Assembly (NCBI GenBank): GCA_018417955.1 | Contig: JACTVC010000001.1 | Location: forward strand, 1,798,001 to 1,862,000 | Direction: 5' to 3' | Length of the DNA stretch: 64,000 bases | Source: Laccaria trichodermophora | Taxonomy: Eukaryota; Basidiomycota; Agaricomycetes; Agaricales; Hydnangiaceae | In this document: positions 48,031 through 60,470 of the stretch, one piece after another | Numbering within the stretch: the first letter of the stretch is position 1 | How the letters are laid out: each line of letters opens with the position of its first letter | Notes under the pieces: model-generated | Databases searched by the model: none | What the model saw: only the letters and a program-made list of their open reading frames with translations | What the model was told of the DNA's origin: nothing | Translations under genes and position numbers: made by a program

Positions 48031-48072
48031 ATTTTAAACTGAAAAGTGGACGTCCACTTTTCAGTTTAAAAT
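48031..48072. repeat. Perfect 42-bp palindrome
   Basis: Each half is 21 bases starting ATTTTAAACTGAAAAG; the centre of symmetry is between 48,051 and 48,052 with no spacer. It lies directly upstream of the TGS1 fragment. No neighbouring copy was seen. Confidence 0.95.
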
Positions 48073-48297
48073 GCTAGCGGCGGGCAAGCCTGCCCGGTCC
48101 CTGAGTCTTGTTTGCACGATGAAATACACAGTGTTTTTGTTCCGTGCATTGTCTGTACATAAATGTTGATGAGATGGCAATATAGTAATAAGATAGTATT
48201 ATGCTTTGGGATAAAGATGTATGCATGAGTATTGCATGAGTAAGAAAGTTGTTGATGTTCTCAGAAAGTGTTGTGTACATGAGTAAAAAAGTTGTAG

Positions 48298-49350
48298 CAT
48301 TAGATGAGGCCTTCATTTTCATTGAAGACGATGTCTGGTTGAGTGATATCTGCGATGTCGTCAACGAGATAATCGTCGGTGACGCTGATCGCAGGGGAGG
48401 GTGTGAGGGAGGGATCGACGGTTGCATCTTTTGATGGGTATGCGAGCCAGATGATGGACTGGATATTGAAGGTGAGAGAGGTATTGACTGCTGCACTTGA
48501 AAGGGAGCTGCTTAGTCGATGATAAGGGAATGTGGTGAGGGTGAATATGGCGATGACAGCAGAGTTTGGGGTTAGTTCATCAATGATTTGCTGTTGGTTC
48601 TTGTATCGACTGAGAAGGAATGGCTTGGTGCCATTGTAAACAGGTACTGACAAAAACAGTATGAGTTGAGATGTAGGAGATAAAACAAAGAGAGATGAGA
48701 CCTTTCACATCCCATGGCAGCAAGGCTGTGAAGGCAAAAATTGTAAATAGGTCTCATAGGAAAATAAAGATGGGGTGGGGAAACGTACCTTGTTCTATGT
48801 CGTCATGTTGCCGGGGATAATGGGACGAGGGTGTAAGTCCTCATATGGTGGTTTGACTAGTACCTTCTTTGAGCTTGCGAGCTGTGGTGATACTGACTCC
48901 TTGTTGGAATGTGGGGAGAAAGAGGACTTTTTCATGTAAGATTTCACCAATTGCTGCAATGGCACGGGGAAAGGTTCGGTTTGAAAAGGAGACAGAGATG
49001 TTGTGACTGATATCGCCGCTGAGCAGGGAGCTATTTGTAACAGTGCCGACTAGGAAGAAGTGAGTGGGAGTGTTTGTTGGATCGTCTCATCAACAAAAGT
49101 ATTTGTTCTTCATCTCGAAATCATTGGGCTCGATGAGTGCAAGGTTTTCAAGGAGTCCATGAGTGCTGGGTGTGTCTTCAAGCATTCGCAGTCGCTTAGT
49201 GACATCTGTGTTGTAGCAAGTGTTGAAATTACTCAGTTTGATGTTCATTAGAGTGGGTGAAGTGCTGAGAGGGTGACATTTCATAGGTACTCCTGTGAGA
49301 GTGCGTAGGTCATGCAGAGTGCTGTAGGATGCGTCAGGGACCTTAGACAT
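48298..49350 (-). CDS. Unrecognised gene or gene remnant
   Basis: Minus-strand pieces read MSKVPDASYSTLHDLRTLTG, then a block HFFLVGTVTNSSLLSGDISH followed by NISVSFSNRTFPRAIAAIGE, then VYNGTKPFLLSRY, SAVIAIFTLTTFP and FNIQSIIWLAYP to a stop at 48,300. Alternating hydrophobic strands suggest a beta-rich domain. I do not recognise the family. Splice sites were not established and one stop lies between pieces, so it may be a remnant. It faces away from the plus-strand gene at 49.8 kb. Confidence 0.35.
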
Positions 49351-49818
49351 GAGCTATAGTGGTGCTTGTGCACCTCTCCCGGAGAACTTCATCAGCTGTT
49401 TTTGTTCGTTTTGCGGGATGTGCTGTTGGTGGAGGGGGATTGTCGCCCTCTTTTCGTTTTTGTGATTCATGGTGAGTCAGCATCATGAATGTGTAGAGAG
49501 AAAAATTGATGAAGGGAGCAGTTGGTGTTTATTAGTCTCAGCTACGACGTCAGTTATTGATTGTTAATGTTATGACGTACATTGATGATTGTGGATGCTT
49601 CTACATATGACATTGTTATGATATCATGATTTTCCTTCAGCTCTGAACATTTACTTGATTTATGGCAACTCTATCAATTGGTGAAAAGTTGGATATACTT
49701 TCGCAATCTTGGGAAATCTGTAGGTTGTCATTTTATTCATTTATGAATGTTATTTGTTATGTGTCATCACGGTACAGCTATGGCAATTGACTCTGTTGTT
49801 GAATGTTGAACGTCATCA

Positions 49819-50785
49819 GACATCTATCGGGACGTGCAACTGAGCCAGTATAGGGATGCTGGTGTTGTTCATGATAGATTTGCTGTGAAGAAAAGTGCTG
49901 GATATAGTTTTTTGGTTTGGAAGAAAGAACACGGACAGCCTGAAGCCATGCTCAACATTACGGGGGTTGTGACATCAGCTTTCTTTGGATCTATTGTACG
50001 GTAAGTTATTGTATATAATTTCATGATTTTTGTTGTATTGATATGGATATTGAGTCCAACCAACACAAAGAAAATCTTACAGAACGTGTCTATCGTTGGT
50101 TTCAAAAATGTTGCTTTTGGCAAGGCTTTAATGGCTACCCGTCAAATCTATCGGTTATTTGAAGAAAGTCACCCTCTGGGTGCTATGAAACCATTTAAAT
50201 TTTTGTATAAACTAGACGATCCTGCATTTCTTGCTCAAGCTCGTTTTCTAACGCCTGCTCACAATAACCCATTTGGTGAAGCAACACATGATATTCAAAT
50301 TGGTCAAGATCCCCGGGGGCACCTGCAACAACTGGTTAATTCAGGTGATTTTTATTATACTGATGATAACGAAGTCGAATTTGAGGAAGTTACGCAAGAT
50401 GAGTCTGGGTAATGTTTTATAAATTCATTGTATACTTCCATTTTCTGATCGTGATTATTATAGAACAAGTGTTGTTACTGAGTTAGAGGATCCCTGCATA
50501 ATTTGGCCTGGTTATCTTGTTGAATTGTCTGTTAATTTTCGCACTATCACTACTGGCGGAGTCAGGCCTATGCAAGTTTTTTTGATAAAATTGGACAAAG
50601 TCATCGTCCTTAACAAAATTGGTTCTAGGGTATGTTCTGTTTCTTTATAAGCAATTTTTCTAACCACATCACAGTTGTTATCCATCTATGAGGATAATTT
50701 GAGAAATGCACGAAAAGTCGAAGAATCTGAAGAAGAGATTTTTGTTTCTATCCCAAAAAAGCGTCATATTAGTTCAGCTGTTTAA
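49819..50785 (+). CDS. Unrecognised multi-exon gene
   Basis: Likely exons begin around 49,819 (SQYRDAGVVHDRFAVKKSAG), continue at about 50,083-50,408 (VSIVGFKNVAFGKALMATRQ ... FEEVTQDESG), 50,465-50,629 (VVTELEDPCIIWPGYLVELS) and 50,674-50,785 (ending KKRHISSAV). The introns have GTAATG or GTATGT donors and TATAG or CACAG acceptors and keep the frame. The product is about 250 residues with no recognised motif. The 5' end and first intron are uncertain. Codons are AT-rich compared with the 6-9 kb gene. Confidence 0.45.
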
Positions 50786-52706
50786 GTTGTGTATTTGTGA
50801 TGTAATAATCTCTTTCAAACAATGATATTGATCTCCTTGAACAACAATTTCCCCTGCTCAAAGCGCCTCATATGGGGTAAAATGGTGGGGACATCTGCAA
50901 GAGCATTGACGGCGTTGATGTGGAGGAAGGTATGTGAGTCTGAGAGGATCCAGTGGATGCAATGGAGCTAGAATGTATCATGGAAGTGTCGCGAACGCAT
51001 TCGGCTCAGATGTTTGGGTATTACGTATTAGACCGAGGTACAAAGGAAATGTAGATTCGACTGACCATTGGTAAATTCGTTCTATGCTCTCTGATTTCCT
51101 GAACTTTGCCCCTCTGAGTTGGCCTTTCATGTCTACCTTCTTTTCTAGTCTTGCCGTCTCTATAATACAATTAGAAAGATACAGGAGGGGGGGAGGGGGG
51201 TAGATACAATCCTTGCCTGCAGATGAACTCACCCTCAACACGGTACTCCAGACATTGTTGAAGGACAAGGTCTTGAAGGTGGTTGTTCACGTTAAAGTCT
51301 CTGATAGCGTTTGTTACTGTCCCTAGGACAATGATTTCTTCTGTCAACACAACCTAGGTTGCGTGTTTGGATAGGGTGACAGCGCTGAGCGTGGCCACGG
51401 GAAACCTGCAACGTAGACACAAACGATATGGTTGGTTTGATGTTGTTTGGCATTTGTCGTTGCTGAGGGAATGAGTGATCGGACTCCTTTCTCGAGATCC
51501 ATCAACGCAACTTAGGTTGCGCATTCGAATAGGGTGACGGTGTCGGGTGTGGCCAAGGGAAATCTTGTGATGTTGATAGAAGGGATATGCCTTGTTCAAT
51601 GTCATCTGGCATTTGTTGCTGTTTGATGTGGAGCAGTTCCGATGGTTGGATTGGACGAATGGATGCAGAGGAAACATGAGTGTGACTTTGGCCCTGAGGA
51701 TTATTTTAAGGGTGCAATGAGGGGTAGGGAGAGGTGGATGAGTTTGGAAAGACAATGCTGTTGGTCTTGTTGTGCCTTCTGATCTCGATACTTGACAGCC
51801 ACACAAGAACGACAAGAAACACAGAGGGAACGCGAGTGTGATTTTGGTCCTGAGGATTAGTTTGAGAATGCGATGATGGGTGGGGAGAGATAGATGAGTT
51901 TGAACAGACGATGCTATTGGTCCTGTTGTGCCGTCTGATTTTGATGCTCTACATGTGGACGCATATTGCTGCATGGATGCGATGTGATCAACGGTGTCAG
52001 CAACCTGCGCGCAATGGCGAATGCAGGTATGTTCTGCGGTGCTGTGGACAGGAATTATGTGTGTAAGGTGCTATGGGTGGAGAGTTTTGTGCATCCGAAG
52101 GTTGTTTTGAGCAGACAGACGGCTGGTTGGCCTGGGACGATGGACCTGTCAAGTACATATGTAGCAATCGAAAGATAACACACTTACCTGCGAGGCTAGG
52201 ATCATTCGGCATCAATTTGTCGAAAACACAAGGTGCAACGCTGCATGCAGAAGTTGTTAAGAAACGAAAACCAATTTGACGCTTGGCCCTTTCACTCAGA
52301 AAACTAGGTGCTTCAAGTCTAAGAACAGATGACAATGTTAGCTTTTTTAAGAACTAGTTATTGAAAAGGCATACTCACATGGCGAGCAGTGCAAATCGTT
52401 CGACAAAGGGTTGATGAAGACAATCGGCAGAGGATGATACAAGGCAAAAGAATATTACCACCAGAAGCAGGCAGGTATTGCATGCATGTAGAGGCTCAGC
52501 CTAACTAAAGCGTCTGGCACATCATGCAAGGGATCAGCTGCACTGGTGGTAAACAGCAAAGAAGTGTTGGGTTGATAGCTGGCGTCACGATCACAGCAAT
52601 ACAGCTAGTACTTCAACACAATCGTGTGACGCAACACCTCCTATACAGCACCCGCTAATGGCTACACTGCGTTAAGCTTTACATGATCAAGAAGCGGTGT
52701 CTTCTA
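50786..52706. other. No gene recognised; diverged repeats
   Basis: At least two diverged copies of a unit of about 180 bp lie in 51,350-51,970, sharing AGGTTGCG, GGATAGGGTGACRG, CCTGAGGATTA and ATGAGTTTG blocks. An inverted relative lies at 60,540-60,650. Open frames are repeat translations. The 3' part, 52,000-52,706, shows nothing I recognise. Confidence 0.45.
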
Positions 52707-52718
52707 CTAGTAAGTTGT

Positions 52719-52739
52719 AGTTGCATTGCTAATGTAACT
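52719..52739 (-). other. Helitron 3' terminal hairpin
   Basis: AGTTACATT and AATGCAACT (minus strand) pair over 9 positions with one mismatch around an AGC loop, 8 bases before the terminal CTAG. The stop codon TAG of the Rep-helicase frame (52,729-52,731) lies inside this hairpin, so coding sequence runs to the very end of the element. Confidence 0.8.
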
Positions 52740-55700
52740 TTCTACGCTGAGTAGTAGCATCATCAATTTCATATGAATCTGATTTTCTTTTGGTCTGATT
52801 GTTAGTTGAAGTTGAAAATCTTGGTTTTCCTACTTTTATATGTTTTTCATATTCTGGTTCTGGAACTTCAAGTAATGATTCTGATATAAAATTATATTTC
52901 ACTAATGTATTGTGTTCCATTACCTCTAGGCATGAATTTTCATATATGAGGCCATACAGTAAAAGATGATTGAGATCAGCTAATGTTACTGGCTGAACTA
53001 TACACAGCCATCTCTAGTTTTTGCTCTTGACATGGAAACATATGCAGAAAATCCTCCGAGATGTAAAAAAGATAAGATAGTTGGTAGTGTTTTACCTTGT
53101 GCACTCTGCCCAGTAATTGCAAATGCTGGTTGAAAGTTAGCTTGTTCATGGACAAGTTTATATTTTTCACAATGTGAGTTAGGATTTGTTGGATCTAAAT
53201 TTAACGATACAGTTGTTGTCCAAGTTGTTGGTTCTACAATACAATATTTTGGAGGTAAATCTGATAATTGAACCTTACTTTGTGGTAGTTCAATGAGTGC
53301 TGCCTTTAGACATGTAAAGTTATTAGAATCTACATATGTTGAAAATTTTCTGAGAATTCCTTGAGCACCATTGACAATTCCCAATTCAGTTGATATATTT
53401 TGATAACGTAAAATGACAGGCATTCCTTCATAGAGTGGAAGAAAACCTGGCAAAGCTCCATCACTTGTAAAGTGAGAGATATCCATTTTTAATAAGTTTT
53501 CATGTACGTCATCTGTAATTTCATGACCTCTTATTGTATCATGTGCAGCACAAATTACAAGTTTATTTGTTCCTTGACAATTTGCAATAGCTTTTCTCAT
53601 ATTGATAGCTTCTCTTAATAGATTTGTAGACACAATAGCAACAGCATTTCTATACTTTAAATCACTCATGTCAACGCCATCAGGATGTTCAACAGATTTA
53701 ATAACTCGTGAGTTAAAAAGAGCTACATCTTCTGTCGTACATTGTCACTTACCAAGGTGGTTTACTGTAGCAGCATACTCTGGATCTGTTTTCATTCTTT
53801 GTTGTTCATCAAGACAGATAACATCAGTAACTGATTTCCATGCCAATCTACCCAATCTTCAAAGAAGTTCATAATCATTTATAGAATCAAACTGATTGAC
53901 AGGTGTATAAAGCGGAGTTTGACGAACAGGAGGATATTGGAAAAAATCTCCTACAAAAATTATTATTATTCCTCCAAATGGTTCATCGTTTTCCTTTGCA
54001 TATCTTAATGCATGATCCATTTCTGCAAGTAGTTGTTGACCTAAAAGAGAAACTTCATCAACCATTAAGACATCAATATTTTTAAATTCTTCTCTAATTT
54101 GTTGTCTATTTGCAACACTAATAATGACTGTATAGTATTCATCATTATCAAGTTGTGCAGTCTTGGAATGTTTTCATACTTTGATTGAAAAAGCTTTATG
54201 AATGGTAGTTCTGTCAACTAAAAATGCAGCTGATGCTGTTGGAGCTATATATTTAATTTTATACTGAGCACCATAATGTTCCATAAGTTTTTCAATGGCA
54301 TTTACTACAAAGGTTTTCCCTGTACCTCCACCTCCAGTAATTAAAAGTCTTAGATACTGTTTATAATTTGCACTTTTTTGCAATTCAATATACTTATCAC
54401 CATTTTCTAACTTTTGGATGAAGGTACGTGCTATAATTCGGAATGCAAGACTTTGTTTACGGTTTAGTTTTGTTTCATGAATAATTCTATCTAGAACATC
54501 AGTTGCTGTTTCAGTTTTGGTAAGATGTCCTATTTCTGTTGGCAAGGGTTCATTTATTGTGTTGTTATCAGATGTAATAGATGATGGTACCTCTGTGGAT
54601 GGTGCATCTGTATGAATAGTAATTTGATGTTCTGGATGATGAAAATTCTTTCGATTTTTCTGTAAAATTTCATCTTGATATTTGATTTCCGTTTTCCATT
54701 GTAGAATTTTTGAATTACTGATATCGGGTAATGATGTATTTGAAGTACTTTCCATAGATGAATCATCATTTGATTGAAACCAATTTGAACTCTGTAACTT
54801 GTATAGAACAGAATTTAATTCAATATCTTTTTGAAGCTTCCTTCTGTCGACTTTATCATTTAATACTAATACATTGGTAGCATTATCTGAATCAGAATAC
54901 ATTACAGATTTAGTAATTTCTGTTGCTTCTTGTAAGTGAGATGCTCTTTTCTTTAGTCTATCAGCATCTCGCTGATCTTCACATTCATGGATTGCTTCCC
55001 AATTTCACATTATCTCTAAAGCACGGTTACTAAACTGAAACTGTTTATAAGTGTTCTCTATACCAATGTTAGCACTCCATAATGGAGAATCATGGTTGAA
55101 TGGCTTGAAATGTGCTAACATAAATAAAGCATAACGCCTATCTCCAACTCTTGGAATGGACATACCAATAAGCCTAGGGATCACCAAATTTGCATCATCT
55201 TTTCCAATTTTGATACTATGATCAATAAGCACATGTGTTTGATACTGAGGATGGGGATACTGCAATTCATAATGGGGATATGTTCCCAATCAAAGCTCAT
55301 CTGTATCTTTTAGCATTAGATTACTTTTCTTTTCTACTTTGAATCGCCATATAAAATCATAAAAGCACACATTGTGCAACTTACTATCTCTGTAATAATA
55401 GTTATCAATTTGATTTGCCTCAATTAATCTACCAGATCTGTCTACAGAAAGATGAAGCTTAACTGGCTCAAATAACTCATTATGGTGTTCATGTTCACAA
55501 TTTTCTTCATTTTCATCTTCACAATTTATTGAGTTGTGAATATCATCATTAACATTTTCATCTGTAAATGTATGCAATACGAACTGAAGTAGTAGGGATG
55601 ATAGCATTGGTACTGTTGAATGTGACTTAATAGTATCATTCACACCCTGAATATACCTGGCAGCTTGTTGAGCATGCACTTGTTGTTGCTTTATAAATTG

Positions 55701-58700
55701 CGATAGACATTTATTCAGAAGATTTTTTGTGCTTTCTATAGATCCTGATGCAGTTACTTCTTTTGCATGTAGAACAGCACATGATAGTAAAGATAAAAAC
55801 TGATATGTTTTTACTTCCATCTTTGTAATGTAGTCTGTAATATAAAACATGCCAGCCTTGGCAGCTTTGCCTGATAAAATACAGCGCAAATCATGGTTGT
55901 GGCGGCAATATATAAGGATATATGGATTGTAGTAATTTATTGTAGAATCTAAGCATTTCAAAAAAATTGAATCAGTATCATTATCAAAGTATGATTCAGG
56001 AATAATTTCATGAGGAAACTCAAAACAGCATTTTGATTTATTACTTTGATATTTATAACAAACTTCATGACATATATGTCGTTGCATTCTTTCACCACAT
56101 TTATATATTTCAGTATTAAGCAAACTGATTGTATCATCATCCATTTTTAGAAAATTTATATCAGGAGGTCGCATTATACGCGGCTCATAATCATCTTCAA
56201 TAATTACATCATTTTCAGGAAGATCCTGCTTGATTATACTTTCAAGATATTGGAAGAACCTTGTTTCAAAGTTGTTATCTTTTTTTAAACAGCTATGAAG
56301 TTCAGATGGATTTAATGCACCTTTCATCCAAATTTCAAAATGTGCATGAAGTCTCCCTCTTTCAGTATTTTCAACACCTGCATAAAAAGCTTCTACATGG
56401 CCCAAGATACCACCTTTTGAGCTACCCCTCCTTCTTTTAAAATCCCATCCAAAAAGATGTTCTATTAAAAGATTTATACATATTTGAAAAAAGTCAGCAG
56501 CTGCAACTGGATCATGAGCAACACGTATACCACGTAAAGTAGATGAAACAATATAAGGGTAATGTTCATCAAGATTGATAGAGGTATCACCATATAGTAC
56601 TTGAAAAATTGGACTATGATTTGGTTCTGGATTTGCAGTAAAGAAAAGAAAAGGTAGTCCAAAATAACCCATATAACTCATAATTTCATTTCTGTTGTGA
56701 AGTTTCATTGCTTCTGAACCAGGTATTTTAGCAGCAATAGTTTTAATTTCTTTTATAAGATTCATAACCTTCTGTTGATCATCATTAAGATCAGACAAAT
56801 TACCTTCTTTCTCAAGATGATTTGCAACTGTTGCTATCTCATGTGGTGAAATTGTTGTTAATTCATGAGCAATCCTTTGAAATTTTGGGTTTGCTATTGA
56901 AATAGATGTCTGAAGCTGTGCAGCTCGTCTTTGTATTATATTCAATGCAACAAAGATAAAGGAATGGTGATATCTAAAAGATCTATCCTCTAAATCAAGA
57001 AAGTAATTTGCCTGTAATTGGAAGCTAATTTTTTTTGGGCGAGAGGGATCTTCAAAACCTCCAGATCCAAATGGAAATAGAGTTGGATACATTCCAGGAA
57101 ACAATATTGGATTGTGGTATTCACATATTGCCTGTAGTCCTCTGTGAATAATCAAATCCAGTCTATCGGAAGGATCTTGGATAATATTTCTTAAAGCATC
57201 TGCAGTAAATGACTGTCCTGTAACTTTAACTTGCTCTGGATCACTTACACCAAGTTTCTCCAAAAAGACTGTGACATCATTTTTGTTTTTACTTTCAAAA
57301 ACTTGTAAAGCAGGATGCTCACTAATTCCTGCAGTTTCTTCAGCAAACAACTTTTGTATGTCAATATCTTTGTTAAAAATAACTCTTTTCTCTATCTCAG
57401 GAATTACATCTCCATCAGGATACATATTTATATTCTCTATGGATAATGGTATTTCTTTATAAAGTGGATTATATTGCTTCAACCATACAAGAAATGCCCA
57501 AATTTTGTGCTTTCACACATGAAAAACTTGTTTTAAACATTCTTTTGAATATCTTCCAGGACCAATGAAAACAACAGATAGTAAATCATTAACTGCATCA
57601 GGAGTTAATGGTAAAACAGATGCAGTAGAAACTACATTAACATCATGGGCACATGTATTGCCTCTGAATACCTGTGGTTGACTTGCATCAGGTGATTCAT
57701 ACAGACGTGTGACATATGCTGTTCCTCGGTAGAGAGCACAAGTCATCTCCTCAACCCAAGTCATATCTCTGAATTGCTCTGGAAGTTCCCCATGATAAAG
57801 ATTATTAGCAAGGGAAATTTTTGGAAGTCTACCAGCCTTTAAATCAAATGTACATTCTTGGCATAATATAATTGCACCAATTTCATTATTAACTATAAAT
57901 TCAAAACCTTTTTCAGATAACATTAAATTTTGTAATAATTTATGAGAGTGAGAGAAAAATGGAGCCCATTCTTCTTTTGATACAGTAAGTATATCTAAAT
58001 GAAGAGTTTCTTGTATATTTGGATTTTCATCTAATTTAAAACAAAATGTTTCTTCATTGAATCACTTACGTGCACAACAGCAGCATACTTTTGGTTGAAC
58101 AAAATTTGTTGCATTCATATATCCATTTGTGCACATTTCAATAGTATCAATATCAATTAAATTAGGCCAATGTTCTTTTATAATAACATTACTTTGAATA
58201 CTATCGGAAAATGTTGTAATCTGTTTCGATGCACGTGTTGCTTTGGCTTTCAGAGATTGACGATCTATAGAATTGGATACAGATAATCTTTGGATAACAT
58301 CAACAGTATACTCATGCTTTAATATTCGAAGTGCAAGATCACAATCTGACTGAGATTCGTGATATGGAATCTGATAACACTCGAGTACTGACTGAAGATC
58401 TGAATGATCCATAAACTGGAGGTTATAGTAACGACTTTGAAAACTCTGTTTGAGGGCTAGATAAACATTATTTCCAAAGAACTTTAAAGACTCAGAATAT
58501 TTATGACAAGGATGAAGTGATTTATATACTTCTTTAACCTTTTTATCTCCAAGTGACCTCAGAATCGCTTGGAAATCACTATCAGAGTGTTGCACATATT
58601 TACTTAAATGGTATTTATAAGGACAATAATTCTTTTGTTCAACATGATTAGGAGGAATCATCAAGGCTTCCAATATTTTCTTATTAAAAATAGATTTTAG

Positions 58701-59339
58701 ATGTTCATACATCATTTTGTTTCTGTTAGCAAATCCTACTTTTATGTTGAGTATTTTGCAAAGTTCTTCATCAGACTGTTTTTCAATAGAATGAATAATC
58801 TTGAAGAATTCATCCACTAAAATTTCACAAAAGTCTAATTTTCTTTTATGATGTGATTGAAATTTTTTGCTTGCAAAAAAATCTTGTAGTTCTTGCCATG
58901 AAATAATTCTTAAAGATGCAAGATAGTGAGACTTTTCAAATGAAAACCACAATGGATTATTATAAGAAGCTTTTTCTGCTTTTGAGAATTTCAACAAGTA
59001 GTTTCAAGGATGGAATAATGAAGAGCATATATTAAGATCTGATAACCACAAAAAAGAATCAACAGAAATATTATATATAAGAAAGCCATCATTCATTCTT
59101 GTAGTTGCAAACATATAACTTTTATGCTGAACTTCATATTCTGTTTTAAATATATCACACAACCATTGACAGATTAACATCTCTGAATTAAATGTATCAT
59201 TATGATATTCAGGATAATACAATGCATCAAAATGGTCAGAGTAGGAACTGATATCAATTTCAGTATCATGGGGTGGGCACTGATGTTCTTCTTCAATCCG
59301 ATAGCAGATACAAGGCTGCTTACATAAAAGCATGACCAT
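52729..59339 (-). pseudogene. Helitron Rep-helicase, interrupted by TGA codons
   Basis: One frame runs from ATG 59,339 to about 53,000 (about 2,110 codons) without an indel. Domains: an N-terminal part; a CCCC-containing segment near 58,080; a DUF6570-like region (CQECTFDLKAGRLPKISLAN) near 57,830; a Helitron_like_N Rep part with the HUH motif (RLHAHFEIW) near 56,350 and the catalytic tyrosine block (YITDYITK) near 55,835; and a Pif1-type helicase with Walker A GGGGTGKT (54,330), Walker B MVDEVSLLG (54,060), GDFFQYPPV and YVSMSRAKTRDG (53,000). In-frame stops are TGA at 59,004, 58,062, 57,513, 55,290, 55,005, 54,174, 53,859 and 53,745; there is no TAA or TAG. One frameshift lies near 53,000, after which the last 90 codons run to 52,729. 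Helitron Rep nicks and rejoins DNA and the helicase unwinds it. Confidence 0.88.
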
Positions 59340-59374
59340 ATTTTCAAACTTGTGCTAAAACTCAATAGTTTTAT

Positions 59375-59456
59375 GTGCTAGGGCACAACAGTTTAAAGTG
59401 CTAATGCACAATGGTTTTAGTGTGCTTAGGCACAATAGTTTTACGTGCAATAACAC
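59375..59456. repeat. Four iteron-like GTGC...CAC motifs 5' of the Helitron gene
   Basis: GTGCTAGGGCAC (59,375), GTGCTAATGCAC (59,398), GTGCTTAGGCAC (59,422) and GTGCAATAACAC (59,445) are each 12 bp, spaced 23-24 bp and separated by AGTTTTA-like sequence. They sit 36-117 bp upstream of the Rep-helicase ATG. They could be Rep or repressor binding sites, or simply part of the element's 5' end. Confidence 0.6.
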
Positions 59457-59957
59457 GAACAGAACAGCAGAGAACGAGAAAGGGTGGCAAATTTTTCAGA
59501 CAAGCCAGATTTTCAGTTGCTGATGAATCAAACCATGTCATTGATCAATATTTCACACTCCGATATTCCAACTGAGTACTTTGCAGTCGATATGTTACAT
59601 TCAAGAATTTCTGCAATTGCAACCTCTGATACACTAACCCATCCAACCCTCTTGAAGGTTAAATCTTTCATTGATTTCGTACCAACGCCCTGTGGTTTTC
59701 GCCAATCATTGCACAACATCTACCACCCTTTCTTTAGAAACACGCCCCATCTTTTCACTCCAACTACAACCAAACCCAATAACAGACATCAATATAACCA
59801 CCCTCTTGTTCGCAATGAAAAACCCAGATGCGCTAACTTTCCTTTCACATTTATTGTCTGTATTTGCTTAAACATTTCCAGTATCTGTTGCACCAACAGC
59901 ATTGCAAGCACTGCCCTTGATAGGACAAAAAACGATATCTTTTATGCCACATTCACC

Positions 59958-60470
59958 CATACCATCTGAAGGACCATCCATTTCTTTGCTACCTCCTAAG
60001 ACTCGACACAACACTTCCTACTGGACTGTCCGGAGGACCGGCACCCACTCCTTCACTGCATTCCAAGATTCGACAGCACGTCATCATCCCCCTCACCATA
60101 CCAAACTGCAACAACTCAAGCCGTATATACCATCTGAAGGACCATCCATTTCTTTGCTACCTCCTGAGATTCGACACGACACTTCCAACTGTACTGTCCG
60201 GATGACCGGCATCCACTCCTTTGCTGCATTCCGAGATTTGACAGCACATCATCATCTCCCCTCACCATACCAAACCGCAACAACTCAAGCCGCATATACT
60301 ATCTGAAGGACCATCCATTTCTTCGCTACCTCCTGAGATTTGACACGACACTTCCAACTGTACTGTCCGGAGGACCGGCGTCCACTCCTTCGCTGCATTC
60401 TGAGATTCGACAACAGCACATCATTGTCTTCCCTCAACCATACCAAACCGCAACAACTCAAGCTGCATAT
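59958..60470 (+). repeat. Three tandem copies of a unit of about 170 bp
   Basis: Copies start at about 59,958, 60,129 and 60,299, each opening AC(C/T)ATCTGAAGGACCATCC and ending CAACAACTCAAGC. Differences are mostly C/T and G/A. The open frame through them is a repeat translation. Confidence 0.8.

Larger units (their letters stand above)
52707..59460 (-). mobile_element. Helitron
   Basis: AT-rich rolling-circle transposon on the minus strand. The 3' end (low coordinates) is canonical: a hairpin (52,719-52,739), an 8-base spacer, CTAG (52,710-52,707 on the minus strand), followed by T. The coding region spans 52,729-59,339. The 5' TC end was not fixed; it should lie somewhere beyond 59,339, and the end coordinate given includes the repeated GTGC...GCAC motifs. 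As expected for Helitrons, there are no long terminal inverted repeats or target duplication. Confidence 0.85.

Noticed and set aside
53745..58070. GTAAGTGA at two Helitron TGA sites as intron donors
   Set aside because: The sequence after each TGA continues in the same frame with conserved helicase or upstream protein sequence, so no intron is needed.
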